Below, piece after piece: positions 1 to 12,632 of a stretch of 46,244 nucleotides of DNA. Where the stretch lies: NCBI GenBank assembly GCA_016124315.1, contig WGNW01000002.1:1-46244 (forward strand), read 5' to 3'. The DNA comes from Alphaproteobacteria bacterium (GTDB lineage: Bacteria; Pseudomonadota; Alphaproteobacteria; SMXS01). A model generated the notes under the pieces. The model had not been told where the DNA came from. It did no database searches and worked only from the letters and a program-made list of their open reading frames with translations. Position 1 is the first letter of the stretch, and each line of letters opens with the position of its first letter. The position numbers were made by a program, and so were the translations under genes.

Positions 1-2811
<2,811 letters not shown>

Positions 2812-2831
2812 GCGTTCTCCGGGTGCCGCGG

Positions 2832-3947
2832 CTAGACGCGCATCGGCATCAACACGTAAAGCGCGGCCTCGTCGCCACCGTCCTGCACCAGGGTCGGGGC
2901 GGCCGCGTCGGCAAACGAGACCCGCACCACGTCGCCTTCGATCTGGCCCATGATGTCGAGCACGTAGCGGGCGTTGAAGCCGATCTCCATGGCCTCGGAC
3001 GCGTAGGCGGCCGCCAGCTCCTCGGTGGCCGAGCCGCTCTCGGGGCTGTTGACCGCCAGCGTCAGCCGGTCCTGCTCCAGCATCAGCTTCACCGCCCGCG
3101 ACTTCTCGCTGGAGATGGTGGAGACGCGGTCGATCGCCTCGGCGAACAGCTTGGCGTCGACCTCCAGTTCCCTGTCGTTGTTGCTGGGGATCACCCGCAC
3201 ATAGTCGGGGAAGGTGCCGTCGATCAGCTTGGAGGTGAGCACCGCGTTGGCGAAGTCGAAGCGGATCTTGCTCTCGGACAGGCTGACCTGGACGTTGCCG
3301 TCCGCCTCCTCCAGCAGCTTGCGCACCTCCTGGACGGTCTTGCGCGGCACGATGACGCCGGGCATGCCGGCGGCGCCCATGGGCATGGGCAGGCGCACCC
3401 GCGCCAGCCGGTGGCCGTCGGTGGCGACGCCGATCAGCATGGGTTCCTTGCCGTCCGCCACGTGCAGGTAGATGCCGTTCAGGTAGAAGCGCGTCTCCTC
3501 GGTGCTGATGGCGAAGCGCGTCTTGTCGATCAGCCGCTTCAGGTCGTCGACGGGCACCTGGAAGCGGTGCGGCAGCGCGTCCTCGGCCATCACCGGGAAA
3601 TCCTCGCGCGGCAGGCAGGCCAGCACGAAGCGCGACCGGCCGGCGCTGAGGGTCAGGCGCTGCTCGCCGCCCTTGTATTCAAGCTCCACCTGCGCGCCTT
3701 CCGGCAGCTTGCGCACGATGTCGTAGAGGGTGTGGGCGGGGGTGGTGATGGCACCCGGCGCCGCAACGTCGGCGGCGACGGTCTCCACCACCGCCAGATC
3801 CAGGTCGGTCGCCGTGAGATCGAGCCGCCCCTCGGCCGCTTCCAGCAGCATGTTGGACAGGATCGGGATGGTGGTGCGCCGTTCGACGACGCTTTGCACG
3901 TGCCCCAGCGACCGCAAGAGCGCCGCGCGTTCGATGGTCAGTTTCAT
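2832..3947 (-). CDS. dnaN: DNA polymerase III beta sliding clamp
   Basis: The beta clamp is a ring-shaped dimer that encircles DNA and tethers DNA polymerase III and other partners. At 371 residues it has the standard length, with three repeated clamp folds. Recognisable stretches are the N-terminal LLRSLGHVQSVVERRTTIPILSNMLLEA written in family order, the central FPDYVRVIPSNN segment, and the C-terminal ending YVLMPMRV, which is close to the conserved MPMR(L/V) that shapes the partner-binding pocket. It lies 219 bases downstream of dnaA on the same strand and 20 bases ahead of recF. The spacing suggests a promoter of its own in the dnaA-dnaN gap. Confidence 0.97.
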   Translation of the reverse strand: MKLTIERAALLRSLGHVQSVVERRTTIPILSNMLLEAAEGRLDLTATDLDLAVVETVAADVAAPGAITTPAHTLYDIVRKLPEGAQVELEYKGGEQRLTLSAGRSRFVLACLPREDFPVMAEDALPHRFQVPVDDLKRLIDKTRFAISTEETRFYLNGIYLHVADGKEPMLIGVATDGHRLARVRLPMPMGAAGMPGVIVPRKTVQEVRKLLEEADGNVQVSLSESKIRFDFANAVLTSKLIDGTFPDYVRVIPSNNDRELEVDAKLFAEAIDRVSTISSEKSRAVKLMLEQDRLTLAVNSPESGSATEELAAAYASEAMEIGFNARYVLDIMGQIEGDVVRVSFADAAAPTLVQDGGDEAALYVLMPMRV

Positions 3948-4166
3948 GGGCCCTGGTTAGCTAGAGGTTGCCGACATTGCAGGCTGTAAGCCCCTGTTAT
4001 CTTTATCTATTCTCCAGGGATGGCTGGGCCGCGCCTGAAGCCCGGCAGACGGCCCGAAACGGCCGTGCTCAACCGGACCGAGACTTTAGCAGAGGAGGAC
4101 TCGAAAGGCACGAAAAACTGCGGCATTCCGCGGGATCGACGGGTTTCGGGCGACCGGCGCGCCGGC
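3948..4166 (-). other. dnaA-dnaN intergenic region
   Basis: These 219 bases separate the dnaA stop from the dnaN start. They hold a 6-bp inverted repeat, ACGGCC/GGCCGT, around 4048-4066 with no T-tract on either side, so it is not a convincing terminator. No match to the DnaA box TTATCCACA was seen on either strand. A dnaN promoter and 5' leader presumably lie here, but I cannot place the boxes with confidence. Confidence 0.4.
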
Positions 4167-5561
4167 TCAGTTCTCCAGGGTGCGGCGCAGGTTCTCGATG
4201 TCCTGGTCGAGGCTGCTGTCGACCTCGCGCAACTCCTCGATGCGGCGGACCGCATGCATCACCGTGGTGTGGTCCCGGCCGCCGAACTTGCGGCCGATCT
4301 CCGGCAGGCTGCGCGAGGTCAGCTGCTTGGCGAGGTACATGGCGACCTGGCGTGGCCGGGCGACGGCACGGGCGCGCCGCGCCGACAGCAGGTCGGACAG
4401 CCGGACGTTGAAATATTCCGCCACGTGGCGCTGGATCTCCGAGATGCTGACCCGCCTGTCGTTGGAGCGGATCAGGTCCTGCAGCACCTCCTGGGTCATC
4501 TCAAGGCTCACCGGCCGGCCCACCAGATCGGCGTAGGCAGTCACCCGGTTGAGGGCGCCCTCCAGCTCGCGCACGTTGGAGACGATCTTGCGCGCCAGGA
4601 ACTCGACCACCTCCTTGGGCATGTCCGGGCAGCCGACCTGGTCCAGCTTGGAGTGCAGGATGCCCAGCCGCAGTTCGTAGTCGGTGGGATGGATGTCGGC
4701 CACCAGGCCCCAGCCCAGGCGCGACTTGATTCGGTCCTCGATGCCCTCGAGGTCCGAGGGCGAGCGGTCGCCGGAGATCACCACCTGGCGGCGCTGGTCG
4801 ACCACCGCGTTGAAGGTGTGGAAAAACTCCTCCTGGGTGGCGTCCTTGTGGGCGATGAACTGCACGTCGTCGATCATCAGCACGTCCACCGAGCGGAACT
4901 GCTCCTTGAAGGCCATGGTGTCCTGGAAGCGGATCGCCCGGATGAACTGGTACATGAACTTCTCGGCCGACAGGTAGAGCACCCGCCGTCCCGGCGTGCG
5001 CGCCCTGATCTCGGCGGCGATGGCGTGCATCAGGTGGGTCTTGCCCAGGCCGACCCCGCCATAGAGGAACAGCGGGTTGAACTGGACCTGGGGATTGCAC
5101 GCGACCCGCCGGGCCGCCGCGTGGGCCAGCTCGTTGGACTTGCCGACGACGAAGCTGTCGAAGGTGAAGCGCGGGTCGAGCGGCGCGCCGTAGCTGTCGC
5201 CGGCCTCGTCGCCGTCCGCCTCGTCGTCGGCCGGCACCGGCGCGGCCGGACGCGGCGCCTCGACGGCGACCTGCGACGGGGCCGCCTGCACGTTGACCAC
5301 CAGTTCGACCTCGATGGGCACGCCGGTTTCCTGACGCCAGTGGTCGGCGATCCTGCCGAGGTAATGCGTCTTGACCCAATCGCACATGAAGCGGGTGGGC
5401 ACGGCGACCAGAATGCGGTCCGCCTCCGCCCGCAGCAGCGAGAGCGGCTTCAGCCAGCTGTCGAACGTGGCGTCGCCGAACTCGCCGCGCAGCTTGACGC
5501 GGATCCGCTGCCACGCCTCAACCCAAGGCGTCATCACGGCCATGCCCACGGCATCATGCAT
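4167..5561 (-). CDS. dnaA: Chromosomal replication initiator protein DnaA
   Basis: DnaA is the AAA+ initiator that binds DnaA boxes at oriC and melts the origin. From ATG 5561 the protein has 464 residues. Domain I begins with [24 protein letters not shown], then comes an acidic Ala/Pro/Asp-rich linker. The AAA+ domain has Walker [10 protein letters not shown] and Walker [11 protein letters not shown]. The C-terminal DNA-binding domain carries the signature [18 protein letters not shown] 5561 follows a run of six G residues that could act as ribosome binding site. A GTG at 5594 would add 11 residues of no family character. The gene starts within about 50 bases of the rhodanese gene on the same strand, so the two are probably co-transcribed. 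Confidence 0.96.
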   Translation of the reverse strand: MHDAVGMAVMTPWVEAWQRIRVKLRGEFGDATFDSWLKPLSLLRAEADRILVAVPTRFMCDWVKTHYLGRIADHWRQETGVPIEVELVVNVQAAPSQVAVEAPRPAAPVPADDEADGDEAGDSYGAPLDPRFTFDSFVVGKSNELAHAAARRVACNPQVQFNPLFLYGGVGLGKTHLMHAIAAEIRARTPGRRVLYLSAEKFMYQFIRAIRFQDTMAFKEQFRSVDVLMIDDVQFIAHKDATQEEFFHTFNAVVDQRRQVVISGDRSPSDLEGIEDRIKSRLGWGLVADIHPTDYELRLGILHSKLDQVGCPDMPKEVVEFLARKIVSNVRELEGALNRVTAYADLVGRPVSLEMTQEVLQDLIRSNDRRVSISEIQRHVAEYFNVRLSDLLSARRARAVARPRQVAMYLAKQLTSRSLPEIGRKFGGRDHTTVMHAVRRIEELREVDSSLDQDIENLRRTLEN

Positions 5562-5606
5562 CGTCCCCCCGACTCGGCGGGTTTCGCTGGTCACTCATGC
5601 GCTCCA

Positions 5607-6026
5607 CTAGTTCTGGATCCAAGGCAACCCGCGAACCTTCCACCCGTTGACCCGGCCTCGATGCCGGTCGGGGTCGGGGTCGCCTTCGAAGCCCTCCGAG
5701 ATATTGTAGCAGCGCTCGTAGCCGCGCTGGGTCATCAGCTTGGCCGCAGCCGCCGATCGGGCGCCCGAGCGACAAAGGAAAAGGATCGGCACGCCATGGT
5801 CGATCCCGAGGTTATCGAGTTCCTCGGCGAATCGATCGTTTCGGGTGCCGTCCGGAAATTGCTGCCACTCGAGAAAAACCGGTTTTTTATTCAATGGCGA
5901 CAGATTCGCGACGCCGACATAGGTCCATTCGGCGCTCGTGCGCACGTCCACCAGCACCGCCGCGGGCTCGGATTCCAAGAGATTCCACGCGTCCTGTGGG
6001 GACAAGTCTCCGGCGTAGGCCGCCAT
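5607..6026 (-). CDS. Rhodanese-like domain protein (sulfurtransferase family)
   Basis: This single-domain rhodanese of 139 residues contains the active-site loop FLCRSGARS, with the persulfide-forming cysteine, and the early LVDVRTSAEW motif that marks the fold. The C-terminal GWKVRGLPW is common in small alphaproteobacterial rhodaneses. Such proteins move sulfane sulfur to acceptors, but the substrate cannot be read from the sequence. ATG 6026 is preceded by GGGAGG about 10 bases upstream. It lies directly ahead of dnaA with a short gap, and an 8-bp palindrome sits 30-48 bases upstream of its start. No signal peptide is visible, so a cytoplasmic location is expected. Confidence 0.88.
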   Translation of the reverse strand: MAAYAGDLSPQDAWNLLESEPAAVLVDVRTSAEWTYVGVANLSPLNKKPVFLEWQQFPDGTRNDRFAEELDNLGIDHGVPILFLCRSGARSAAAAKLMTQRGYERCYNISEGFEGDPDPDRHRGRVNGWKVRGLPWIQN

Positions 6027-6390
6027 GTTGCGTCAGTCCTCCCAAAAGATTGCTCACAGATACACCGTATCTGTCTAGAAGCGTTCAAGCTTCAGAAAGT
6101 ATTGGAGCGGGTTCGTAAAGACAAACCTAAAACAAGCCGCAGGTACAGCTCTTATGTTACAGGTTTGTTACTTGCTGGGACCCGCCCACCATCGAGTCTG
6201 GTAGGAGAGAGTAGCAAATATTCCGGCCATGGCAACCTTCGCGGTGGCGGCCGGAGGAATTTATGACGGAACTATGTAAGGCATGTTACGCCACCTACCA
6301 GATATGGAATACCCGGCGGCAGCGCTTTCATGGAGGGAGGTCGTTGCAGCCGCAAGCAGCCCAGCCGGGCCGCTCGCGCGAGTCGCGCGA
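6027..6390. other. 364-base intergenic region between rhodanese-dnaA and rpsT
   Basis: This is the only gene-free stretch above 300 bases, and part of it is AT-richer than the surroundings. It contains a palindrome at 6056-6074, an inverted repeat ACAAACCT (6121-6128) / AGGTTTGT (6161-6168) with a 32-base loop, and a short plus-strand reading frame with a strong ribosome binding site at 6263. It must hold the promoter of the rhodanese-dnaA unit and the 3' end of the rpsT transcript. No DnaA box resembling TTATCCACA was found, so I cannot call it an origin. Confidence 0.5.
6056..6074. promoter_or_regulatory. Palindromic operator candidate upstream of rhodanese-dnaA
   Basis: ACAGATAC-ACC-GTATCTGT is a perfect 8-bp inverted repeat with a 3-base spacer, centred about 40 bases before the rhodanese ATG. 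The position fits an operator over or near the promoter. The binding protein is unknown. Confidence 0.45.
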
Positions 6391-6657
6391 TCAGCCCTTC
6401 AGGGCGCGGACCCGCTGGCTGAGGCGGGAGATCTTGCGGGCGGCCGTGTTCTTGGCGAGCACGCCCTTGGACACGCCCCGCATGATCTCCGGCTCGGCGA
6501 CCTTCAGGGCCTCGGCGGCCTGCTCGGCCTGGCCGGCCGCCAGCGCCTTCTCCACGTCCTTGATGAACGTACGGATGCGGCCGCGGCGAGCGCGGTTGAC
6601 ATCGGTCCGGCGGAGGGTCTGGCGGATGCGCTTGCGCGCCTGCGGCGAATTGGCCAT
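6391..6657 (-). CDS. rpsT: 30S ribosomal protein S20
   Basis: S20 is a primary 16S rRNA-binding protein of the small subunit. The 88-residue product starts [21 protein letters not shown] and is very rich in Arg, Lys and Ala, with the helical SAKK-type character of the family. It contains the conserved [14 protein letters not shown] segment near the C-terminus. It is transcribed alone on the minus strand, 95 bases downstream of an enoyl-CoA hydratase gene. rpsT next to dnaA is a common arrangement in alphaproteobacteria. Confidence 0.96.
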   Translation of the reverse strand: MANSPQARKRIRQTLRRTDVNRARRGRIRTFIKDVEKALAAGQAEQAAEALKVAEPEIMRGVSKGVLAKNTAARKISRLSQRVRALKG

Positions 6658-6752
6658 TGGTGTTCCGTCTCAACGCTGAATTCACGAGTAGGGCGCGGCT
6701 TATAAGCCCTGCGCCCCGACCCGTCAACCATTGGATAGCCGGGGCTGGAGGC

Positions 6753-7529
6753 TCACCGGTTCTTGAACTGGGCGGTGCGCTTCTCGGCGAACGCGGCCAT
6801 GCCCTCGGTCTGGTCGTCGAAGGCGAACAGCGAGTGGAACACCCGCCGCTCGAAGCGCACGCCTTCGGCGAGAGTCGTCTCGTAGGAGCGGTTGATCGAC
6901 TCCTTGGCGATCATCACCGCGGGGCGCGACAGGTCGGCGATCTTGGCGGCGACCTTCAGCGCCTCGTCCAGCAGCTGGTCGTTGGGGACGACGCGGCTCA
7001 CCAGGCCCGAGCGCTCGGCCTCCTGGGCGTCCATCATCCGGCCGGTGAGGCACATCTCCATGGACTTGGACTTGCCGACGAATCGGGTCAGCCGCTGGGT
7101 GCCGCCCGATCCCGGGATCACGCCCAGGTTGATCTCGGGCTGGCCGAACTTGGCGCTCTCGGCGGCGAGGATGAAGTCGCACATCATGGCGAGCTCGCAG
7201 CCGCCGCCCAGGGCGTAGCCGGCAACCGCCGCGATCACCGGCTTGCGGGTGCGGGTGACCGTCTCCCAGTTGCGGGTGATGAAGTCTTCCATGAACACGT
7301 CGATGTAGCCCTTGGACTGCATCTCCTTGATGTCGGCGCCGGCGGCGAAGGCCTTCTCGCTGCCGGTGATCACCGTGCAGCCGATGTCGGCGTTGGCCTC
7401 GATCGACATCAGCGCGTCGGTCAGCTCGTCCATCAGCTGGCCGTTGAGCGCGTTCAGCGCCTTCGGCCGGTTGAGGGTGATCAGCGCGACCTTGCCGCGA
7501 TGCTCCAGGATGATGTTCTCGTAGGACAT
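6753..7529 (-). CDS. Enoyl-CoA hydratase
   Basis: This crotonase-family enzyme hydrates 2-trans-enoyl-CoA to 3-hydroxyacyl-CoA in fatty acid or short-chain acyl-CoA breakdown. The 258-residue protein has the oxyanion-hole segments [11 protein letters not shown] and the later [15 protein letters not shown], which includes the first catalytic glutamate position. The second catalytic glutamate lies in [20 protein letters not shown]. This matches the short-chain enoyl-CoA hydratase (crotonase/PaaF-like) subgroup rather than an isomerase. ATG 7529 follows a strong GGAGG ribosome binding site. The same frame stays open upstream across mutM, but that extension is only a shadow. It is 83 bases downstream of mutM. 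Confidence 0.93.
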   Translation of the reverse strand: MSYENIILEHRGKVALITLNRPKALNALNGQLMDELTDALMSIEANADIGCTVITGSEKAFAAGADIKEMQSKGYIDVFMEDFITRNWETVTRTRKPVIAAVAGYALGGGCELAMMCDFILAAESAKFGQPEINLGVIPGSGGTQRLTRFVGKSKSMEMCLTGRMMDAQEAERSGLVSRVVPNDQLLDEALKVAAKIADLSRPAVMIAKESINRSYETTLAEGVRFERRVFHSLFAFDDQTEGMAAFAEKRTAQFKNR

Positions 7530-7612
7530 GGGATTCCTCCAGAAATGGCTGGCGTCCTTTTGACAGAGCTTGCCGCGGCTTGCAAGGCGATGGCCGGCGG
7601 CCGGCGCGGCGC

Positions 7613-8455
7613 CTAGCGCTGGTGGCGGCTGCAGTAGAACGTCGACCGGCCGCTCTGGACGATGCGCGCGATGGTGCCGGAACAGCCCGGTTCGCCGCAT
7701 GGGTCGCCTTCCCGCCCATAGGCCCGCCAGCTGTGCTGGAAATAGCCCAGCTCGCCGTCGAGCCGCGCATAGTCGCGCAGGCTGGAGCCGCCCGCCTCGA
7801 TCGCCCGTTCCAGCACGTCGCGGATCGCCGGCACCAGCCGCTCGGCGCGCTGGCCGGGAATGGTCATGGCGAGCCGGCGGGGCGAGATGCCCGACTGGTG
7901 CAGCGCCTCGCAGACATAGATGTTGCCGAGCCCGGCGACGATGCGCTGGTCGAGCAGCGCGGCCTTGATCGGCGTGCGCTTGCCCAGCAGCGCCTCGGTC
8001 AGATAGTCGGCGGTGAACGCCGGCCCCAGCGGCTCGGGCCCCAGATGGGCGAAATAGGGATGGGCGGCGAGATCCTCGCGGCGCGCCAGCGTCATGAAGC
8101 CGAACCGCCGCGGGTCGTGGAACACCACGCGGCTGCCGTTGCCCACCTCGAACACCACGTGGTCGTGGACGTGCAGGGCCGGCGGCCCCTCCGTCCCGCC
8201 CGGCGCCCACAGGTTGAGCCGGCCCGACATGCCCAGATGCATGATCAGCACCTGGCCGTCGTCCAGGTGGACGACGATGTACTTGGCGCGCCGGTCGATC
8301 CGCTCGACCCTGCGGCCGGCGAGGCGCGCGCCCATGTCGGCCGGCAGCGGGAAGCGCAGGTCGGGCCGGCGCGCGGTGACGCGGGCCAGCACGCGGCCCT
8401 CCATGGCCTGGCGCAGGCCCCGGCAGACGGTTTCGACTTCGGGCAATTCGGGCAT
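7613..8455 (-). CDS. mutM: Formamidopyrimidine-DNA glycosylase
   Basis: MutM (Fpg) removes 8-oxoguanine and ring-opened purines from DNA and nicks the abasic site. The 280-residue protein begins PELPEVETV, giving the catalytic N-terminal proline and Glu after removal of Met. The helix-two-turn-helix [17 protein letters not shown] lies in the middle. The C-terminal zinc finger is [20 protein letters not shown] followed by FYCSRHQ, with all four cysteines present. It diverges from ubiE with only 47-56 bases between the starts, an arrangement frequently seen in alphaproteobacteria. Confidence 0.97.
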   Translation of the reverse strand: MPELPEVETVCRGLRQAMEGRVLARVTARRPDLRFPLPADMGARLAGRRVERIDRRAKYIVVHLDDGQVLIMHLGMSGRLNLWAPGGTEGPPALHVHDHVVFEVGNGSRVVFHDPRRFGFMTLARREDLAAHPYFAHLGPEPLGPAFTADYLTEALLGKRTPIKAALLDQRIVAGLGNIYVCEALHQSGISPRRLAMTIPGQRAERLVPAIRDVLERAIEAGGSSLRDYARLDGELGYFQHSWRAYGREGDPCGEPGCSGTIARIVQSGRSTFYCSRHQR

Positions 8456-8511
8456 GGCTGGCGCGGTATGGCTTCTGGCAGCTAAGGGTCCGGTGGGTTA
8501 AGGTGCGCCGC

Positions 8512-9312
8512 ATGATAGAGGATCAAGGCGAAAACGCAGCCCCTTCCGAGGAAGGCGGCGCCAGCTTCGGCTTCCGCGAGGTCAGCCCGGGCGAGAAGAC
8601 CCGGCTGGTGCGCAGCGTGTTCGATTCCGTGGCGACCCGCTACGACGTCATGAACGACGCCATGAGCGGCGGCGTCCACCGCCTGTGGAAGGCCTCGATG
8701 ATCGACTGGCTGCGGCCGAGGCGGGGCATGCGCGTCCTCGATGTGGCAGGCGGCACCGGCGACATCGCCTTCCGCATCCTGGACGCCGCCAACCGGGACC
8801 TGCCGGGCGGCGCGCGCCCCGCCGCGGTCACCGTGTGCGACATCAACGAGGCCATGCTGCGGGTGGGCCGCGACCGCGCCGTCGACCGGGGCCGGCTGGA
8901 CAATCTGGACTGGATCGTCGGCAACGCCGAGGCGCTGCCGTTCGACGGCGCCTCCTACGACGCCTACACCATCGCCTTCGGCATCCGAAACGTCACCGAC
9001 ATCCCCGCCGCGCTGCGCGAGGCGCGCCGCGTGCTGAAGCCGGGCGGCCGCTTCCTCTGCCTCGAGTTCTCGCAGCTCTCGGCCAGGGCGCTGGAGCCCG
9101 CCTACGACTTCTACTCCTTCCGGATCGTGCCCCAGCTCGGCAGGCTGATCGCCGGCGACGCCGAGTCCTACCGGTACCTGGTGGAGAGCATCCGCCGGTT
9201 CCCCGGCCGGGAGGTGTTCGCCGGAATGATCCGCGAGGCGGGGTTCGGCCGGGTCGACTCGCGCCCCCTCGCCGGCGGCATCGTCGCGCTGCACTCGGCC
9301 TGGCGGGTCTGA
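8512..9312 (+). CDS. ubiE: Ubiquinone/menaquinone biosynthesis C-methyltransferase
   Basis: UbiE uses S-adenosylmethionine to C-methylate the benzoquinol ring of ubiquinone precursors (and demethylmenaquinone where present). The class I methyltransferase core shows [25 protein letters not shown], motif [16 protein letters not shown], and the family motifs NAEALPF and [26 protein letters not shown]. The length of 266 residues fits the family. ATG 8512 has AAGG upstream at a sensible distance; GTG 8503 would add three residues. It is followed after 9 bases by ubiB, the accessory kinase-like protein of the same pathway. Confidence 0.96.
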   Translation: MIEDQGENAAPSEEGGASFGFREVSPGEKTRLVRSVFDSVATRYDVMNDAMSGGVHRLWKASMIDWLRPRRGMRVLDVAGGTGDIAFRILDAANRDLPGGARPAAVTVCDINEAMLRVGRDRAVDRGRLDNLDWIVGNAEALPFDGASYDAYTIAFGIRNVTDIPAALREARRVLKPGGRFLCLEFSQLSARALEPAYDFYSFRIVPQLGRLIAGDAESYRYLVESIRRFPGREVFAGMIREAGFGRVDSRPLAGGIVALHSAWRV

Positions 9313-9321
9313 CCGGCGCCC

Positions 9322-10878
9322 ATGTTCGCCGCCGCCGGTCACTTCCTGAGGCTATTCCGGATCGCCCGCACGCTCGCCCGGCACGACGCCATGTTCCCGC
9401 TGGAACTGCTGGCGATGCCACCGGCGATGCGCGCCTCGCTCAAGCTGCTCACGGTGTTCAACCGCCGGCACGACAACGAGGGCGTGCCGCCGGGCGAACG
9501 GCTGGCGCGGGCGCTCGAATCCCTCGGTCCCACCTTCATCAAGCTGGGCCAGGCGCTGGCCACGCGGCCCGACATCGTCAGCGGCGACGTCGCCGAATCG
9601 CTGACCCGGCTGCAGGACCGGCTGCCGCCCTTCCCGGGCAGCGAGGCGCGGGCGATCATCGCCGAGGAGTTGGGCCGGCCGGTGGAGGCGCTGTTCTCGT
9701 CGTTCGACGACGAGGCCGTGGCCGCCGCCAGCATCGCCCAGGTCCACCGGGCGGTGACCGCCGACGGCGTGCCGGTGGCCGTGAAGGTGCTGCGTCCCGG
9801 CGTACGCCAGGCCTTCCGCCGCGACCTCGCCACCTTCTTCTGGTTCGCCCGGGTGGCGGAATCGCGGGTGCCGCTGTCGCGCCGGCTGCGGCCGGTGCGA
9901 GTCGCGGAGACCTTCGCCGAGACCATCGCGCTGGAGATGGACCTGCGTTACGAGGCGGCGGCCGCCAGCGAGCTGCGGGAGAACATGGCGGGCGAGGCCG
10001 GCTTCCGCGTGCCGCGGGTGCTCTGGCCCACGACCGCCGAACGGGTCCTGACCACCGAATGGATCGACGGCATCCCGATCGGCGACCGGCAGGCGCTGCT
10101 CGCCGCCGGCGTCGACATGCGGGCGCTGTCGACCGTGCTGGTGCGGGTGTTCCTGCTGCAGGTGATGCGCGACGGCTTCTTCCATGCCGACCTGCACCAG
10201 GGGAACCTGTTCGTCGACGCCGACGGCAGTCTGGTGGCCGTCGACTTCGGCATCATGGGCCGGCTCGACCGCAAGTCCCGCCGCTACCTGGCGGAGATCC
10301 TGCGCGGTTTCCACAGCGGCGACTACCGGCGCATCGCCGAGGTCCACTTCGAGGCCGGCTACGTGCCGCGCGGCAAGAACATCAACACCTTCGCCCAGGC
10401 GCTGCGCGCCATCGGCGAGCCCATCGCCGGCCGGCCGGTGCGCGACATCTCGTTCGGCCGGCTGCTGGCGCAGCTCTTCCAGGTCACCGCCACCTTCGAC
10501 ATGCGCACCCAGCCGCAGCTGCTGCTGCTGCAGAAGACCATGGTGATGGCCGAGGGCCTCGCCATGCACATCGATCCGGAAATCAACATGTGGGACGTCT
10601 CTCCGCCGGTGGTGCAGAGCTGGCTGGCGGACAACATGGGACCCGAGGCCTATCTCCGCGAGGGCGCCGAGGCGGCGCTGTCGCTGCTGCGCTACGCGCC
10701 GCTGATGGCCGAGGAATTCGACCGGCGCCTCGGCGCGGTCACCGCGGAGGGCGTCCGCCTCCATCCGGACTCGGTGCGGATGATCGCCGGCGAACGGGCG
10801 AAGGGCGAGATGGTGAAGGTGCTCGCCCTGTGGACCATCGCGCTGCTGCTGCTGATCCTGCTCGTCGTGGCGGACTAA
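9322..10878 (+). CDS. ubiB: ABC1-family atypical kinase/ATPase for ubiquinone biosynthesis
   Basis: UbiB is a membrane-associated protein-kinase-like ATPase needed for coenzyme Q synthesis. The 518-residue protein has the diagnostic KxGQ motif in GPTFIKLGQALATRPD, the A-rich nucleotide loop in AAASIAQVHRA, the catalytic lysine in VAVKVLRPG and the ExD segment in LEMDLRYEAAA. Kinase-like catalytic and metal motifs are HADLHQGNLF and VDFGIMGRL. The C-terminal 20 residues (LWTIALLLLILLVV) form a membrane anchor. It starts 9 bases after ubiE and forms an operon with it. Confidence 0.97.
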   Translation: MFAAAGHFLRLFRIARTLARHDAMFPLELLAMPPAMRASLKLLTVFNRRHDNEGVPPGERLARALESLGPTFIKLGQALATRPDIVSGDVAESLTRLQDRLPPFPGSEARAIIAEELGRPVEALFSSFDDEAVAAASIAQVHRAVTADGVPVAVKVLRPGVRQAFRRDLATFFWFARVAESRVPLSRRLRPVRVAETFAETIALEMDLRYEAAAASELRENMAGEAGFRVPRVLWPTTAERVLTTEWIDGIPIGDRQALLAAGVDMRALSTVLVRVFLLQVMRDGFFHADLHQGNLFVDADGSLVAVDFGIMGRLDRKSRRYLAEILRGFHSGDYRRIAEVHFEAGYVPRGKNINTFAQALRAIGEPIAGRPVRDISFGRLLAQLFQVTATFDMRTQPQLLLLQKTMVMAEGLAMHIDPEINMWDVSPPVVQSWLADNMGPEAYLREGAEAALSLLRYAPLMAEEFDRRLGAVTAEGVRLHPDSVRMIAGERAKGEMVKVLALWTIALLLLILLVVAD

Positions 10879-10947
10879 ACTACGTCTTGCAAGTTTGCAG
10901 TGGGTTAACTAGCCTAACTACAGTTTAACACCGTAAATTTGGCGTTC

Positions 10948-12174
10948 ATGCACCAGAAGCGCGTCCTGCTGATCATCGGCGGCGGCATCGCCGCCTACAA
11001 GGCCCTCGACCTGATCCGCCGCCTGCGCGAAAGGGACGTGCGGGTGCGCGCCATCCTGACCAAGGCGGGCGGCGAGTTCATCACGCCGTTGTCGGTGGCG
11101 AGCCTGAGCGGCGAGAAGGCCTACACGGAGCTGTTCTCGCTCACCGACGAGGCGGAGATGGGCCATATCCGCCTGTCGCGGGAGGCCGACCTGGTGCTGG
11201 TGGCGCCGGCGACGGCCGACCTGATGGCCTCCATGGCCCACGGCATCGCCCGCGATCTCGCCACCACGGCCCTGCTGGCGACCGACAAGCCGGTGATGAT
11301 CGCCCCGTCCATGAACCTGCAGATGTGGAGCCATCCCGCCACCCAGCGCAACCTGCGCACCCTGGAGGCGGACGGGGTGCTGCGGGTCGGTCCGGGCAGC
11401 GGCGACCTGGCCTGCGGCGAGGTGGGCGACGGCCGCCTCGCCGAGGTGATGGACATCGTCGCCGCCGTGGAAGGCTTCTTTGCCGGCGCGGTGGCCGCAC
11501 CGGGCCCGTCCCGGCCGCTCGCCGGCCGCCGCGCCCTGGTGACCGCGGGTCCCACCCACGAGCCCATCGACCCGGTGCGCTACATCGCCAACCGGTCGTC
11601 CGGCAAGCAGGGCTACGCCATCGCGCGGGCGCTGGCGGCGCTGGGCGCCGACACCACCCTGGTCTCCGGACCCACCACCCTGCCCGACCCGCCGGACGTG
11701 TTCACCGTCCGGGTCGAATCGGCGCGCGAGATGCTGGCGGTCTGCGAGGCCTCGCTGCCGGTGGACGTGGCGGTATGCGTGGCCGCCGTCGCCGACTGGC
11801 GGGTGGAGGACGATACACGCCAGAAGATCAAGAAGAACGGCGGCAGGCCGCCCACCCTGAAGCTGGTGGAGAACCCGGACATCCTCGCAGCGATCGCCGG
11901 GCGGGCCAACGACCGGCCGCTGCTGGTAGTGGGTTTCGCGGCGGAGACCGAGCAGGTGGTCGACTATGCGCAGCGCAAGCGGGAGAAGAAGGGCTGCGAC
12001 TGGATCGTCGCCAACGACGTCTCGCCGGAGACCGGCATCATGGGCGGCGACAGCAACATGGTGCACCTGGTGACGGCGGACGGCGTCGAGGACTGGCCGC
12101 GCGCGAGCAAGGCGGATGTGGCGGCCCGGCTCGCCGAGCGCATCGCCCTGCGGCTCGGGGAGACGGCGGCCTGA
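10948..12174 (+). CDS. coaBC: Bifunctional phosphopantothenoylcysteine decarboxylase / phosphopantothenate-cysteine ligase
   Basis: CoaBC catalyses two coenzyme A steps: ligation of cysteine to 4'-phosphopantothenate and decarboxylation to 4'-phosphopantetheine. The flavoprotein CoaC half has [16 protein letters not shown], the histidine in [10 protein letters not shown], the APSMNLQMW segment and [15 protein letters not shown] with the conserved cysteine. The CoaB half begins near residue 190 with [20 protein letters not shown] and has the KIKK motif. ATG 10948 is preferred to TTG 10939. A 70-base gap from ubiB may carry a promoter. The stop overlaps the dut start as TGATG. Confidence 0.96.
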   Translation: MHQKRVLLIIGGGIAAYKALDLIRRLRERDVRVRAILTKAGGEFITPLSVASLSGEKAYTELFSLTDEAEMGHIRLSREADLVLVAPATADLMASMAHGIARDLATTALLATDKPVMIAPSMNLQMWSHPATQRNLRTLEADGVLRVGPGSGDLACGEVGDGRLAEVMDIVAAVEGFFAGAVAAPGPSRPLAGRRALVTAGPTHEPIDPVRYIANRSSGKQGYAIARALAALGADTTLVSGPTTLPDPPDVFTVRVESAREMLAVCEASLPVDVAVCVAAVADWRVEDDTRQKIKKNGGRPPTLKLVENPDILAAIAGRANDRPLLVVGFAAETEQVVDYAQRKREKKGCDWIVANDVSPETGIMGGDSNMVHLVTADGVEDWPRASKADVAARLAERIALRLGETAA

Positions 12175-12632
12175 TGCGCGTTCCCGTCGGTTTCCGGTTC
12201 CTGCCCCATGGCGAAGGCCTGGCCGCGCCGTGCTACCAGAGCGCGGCGGCGGCCGGCGCCGACCTGAGCGCCGCGGTGACCGAGGACGTGGTGCTGGTGC
12301 CCGGCGAGCGCCGGCTGGTGCCGACGGGCATCGCCATTGAGCTGCCGGAGGGCTTCGAGGCCCAGGTCCGGCCGCGCTCCGGCCTCGCGCTCAGGCACGG
12401 CGTCACCGTGCTGAACGCGCCGGGCACCATCGACGCCGACTATCGCGGCGAGATCGGCGTCATCCTGGTCAACCACGGCCAGGCGCCGTTCACCGTGCGG
12501 CGCGGCGACCGCATCGCCCAGATGATCGTGGCCCCCGTGGCGCAGGCGGACTTCCGCGAGGCGGCGCTGGGCGAGACGGCGCGCGGCGCCGGCGGCTTCG
12601 GCTCGACGGGTGCCGGAGGCGAGGCATGCTGA
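12174..12632 (+). CDS. dut: Deoxyuridine 5'-triphosphate nucleotidohydrolase
   Basis: dUTPase hydrolyses dUTP to dUMP and pyrophosphate, which keeps uracil out of DNA and supplies dUMP for dTMP synthesis. All five trimeric-dUTPase motifs are visible in 152 residues: [35 protein letters not shown] (with the catalytic Asp), [10 protein letters not shown] and the C-terminal [10 protein letters not shown] that closes over the active site. Its ATG shares one base with the coaBC stop, and its own stop overlaps the start of the Rrf2 gene, so the three are translationally linked. Confidence 0.96.
   Translation: MRVPVGFRFLPHGEGLAAPCYQSAAAAGADLSAAVTEDVVLVPGERRLVPTGIAIELPEGFEAQVRPRSGLALRHGVTVLNAPGTIDADYRGEIGVILVNHGQAPFTVRRGDRIAQMIVAPVAQADFREAALGETARGAGGFGSTGAGGEAC

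Noticed and set aside
5610..5630. SpeI/BamHI-like sites resembling a cloning polylinker
   Set aside because: The bases encode the normal GLPWIQN end of the rhodanese protein; the similarity is short and there is no vector sequence around it.
4020..6266. 748-codon plus-strand open frame opposite dnaA
   Set aside because: It is antisense to dnaA and the rhodanese gene, has a His/Val/Asp/Gly-rich composition typical of high-G+C shadows and no recognisable domain.
6027..6390. Chromosomal origin of replication next to dnaA
   Set aside because: No DnaA boxes close to TTATCCACA were seen on either strand, and alphaproteobacterial origins are often elsewhere. A proper skew and motif scan would be needed.
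7530..8513. Fusion of enoyl-CoA hydratase with an N-terminal extension of about 330 residues
   Set aside because: The extension is mutM read in another frame; the hydratase has its own ribosome site and family-length start at 7529.
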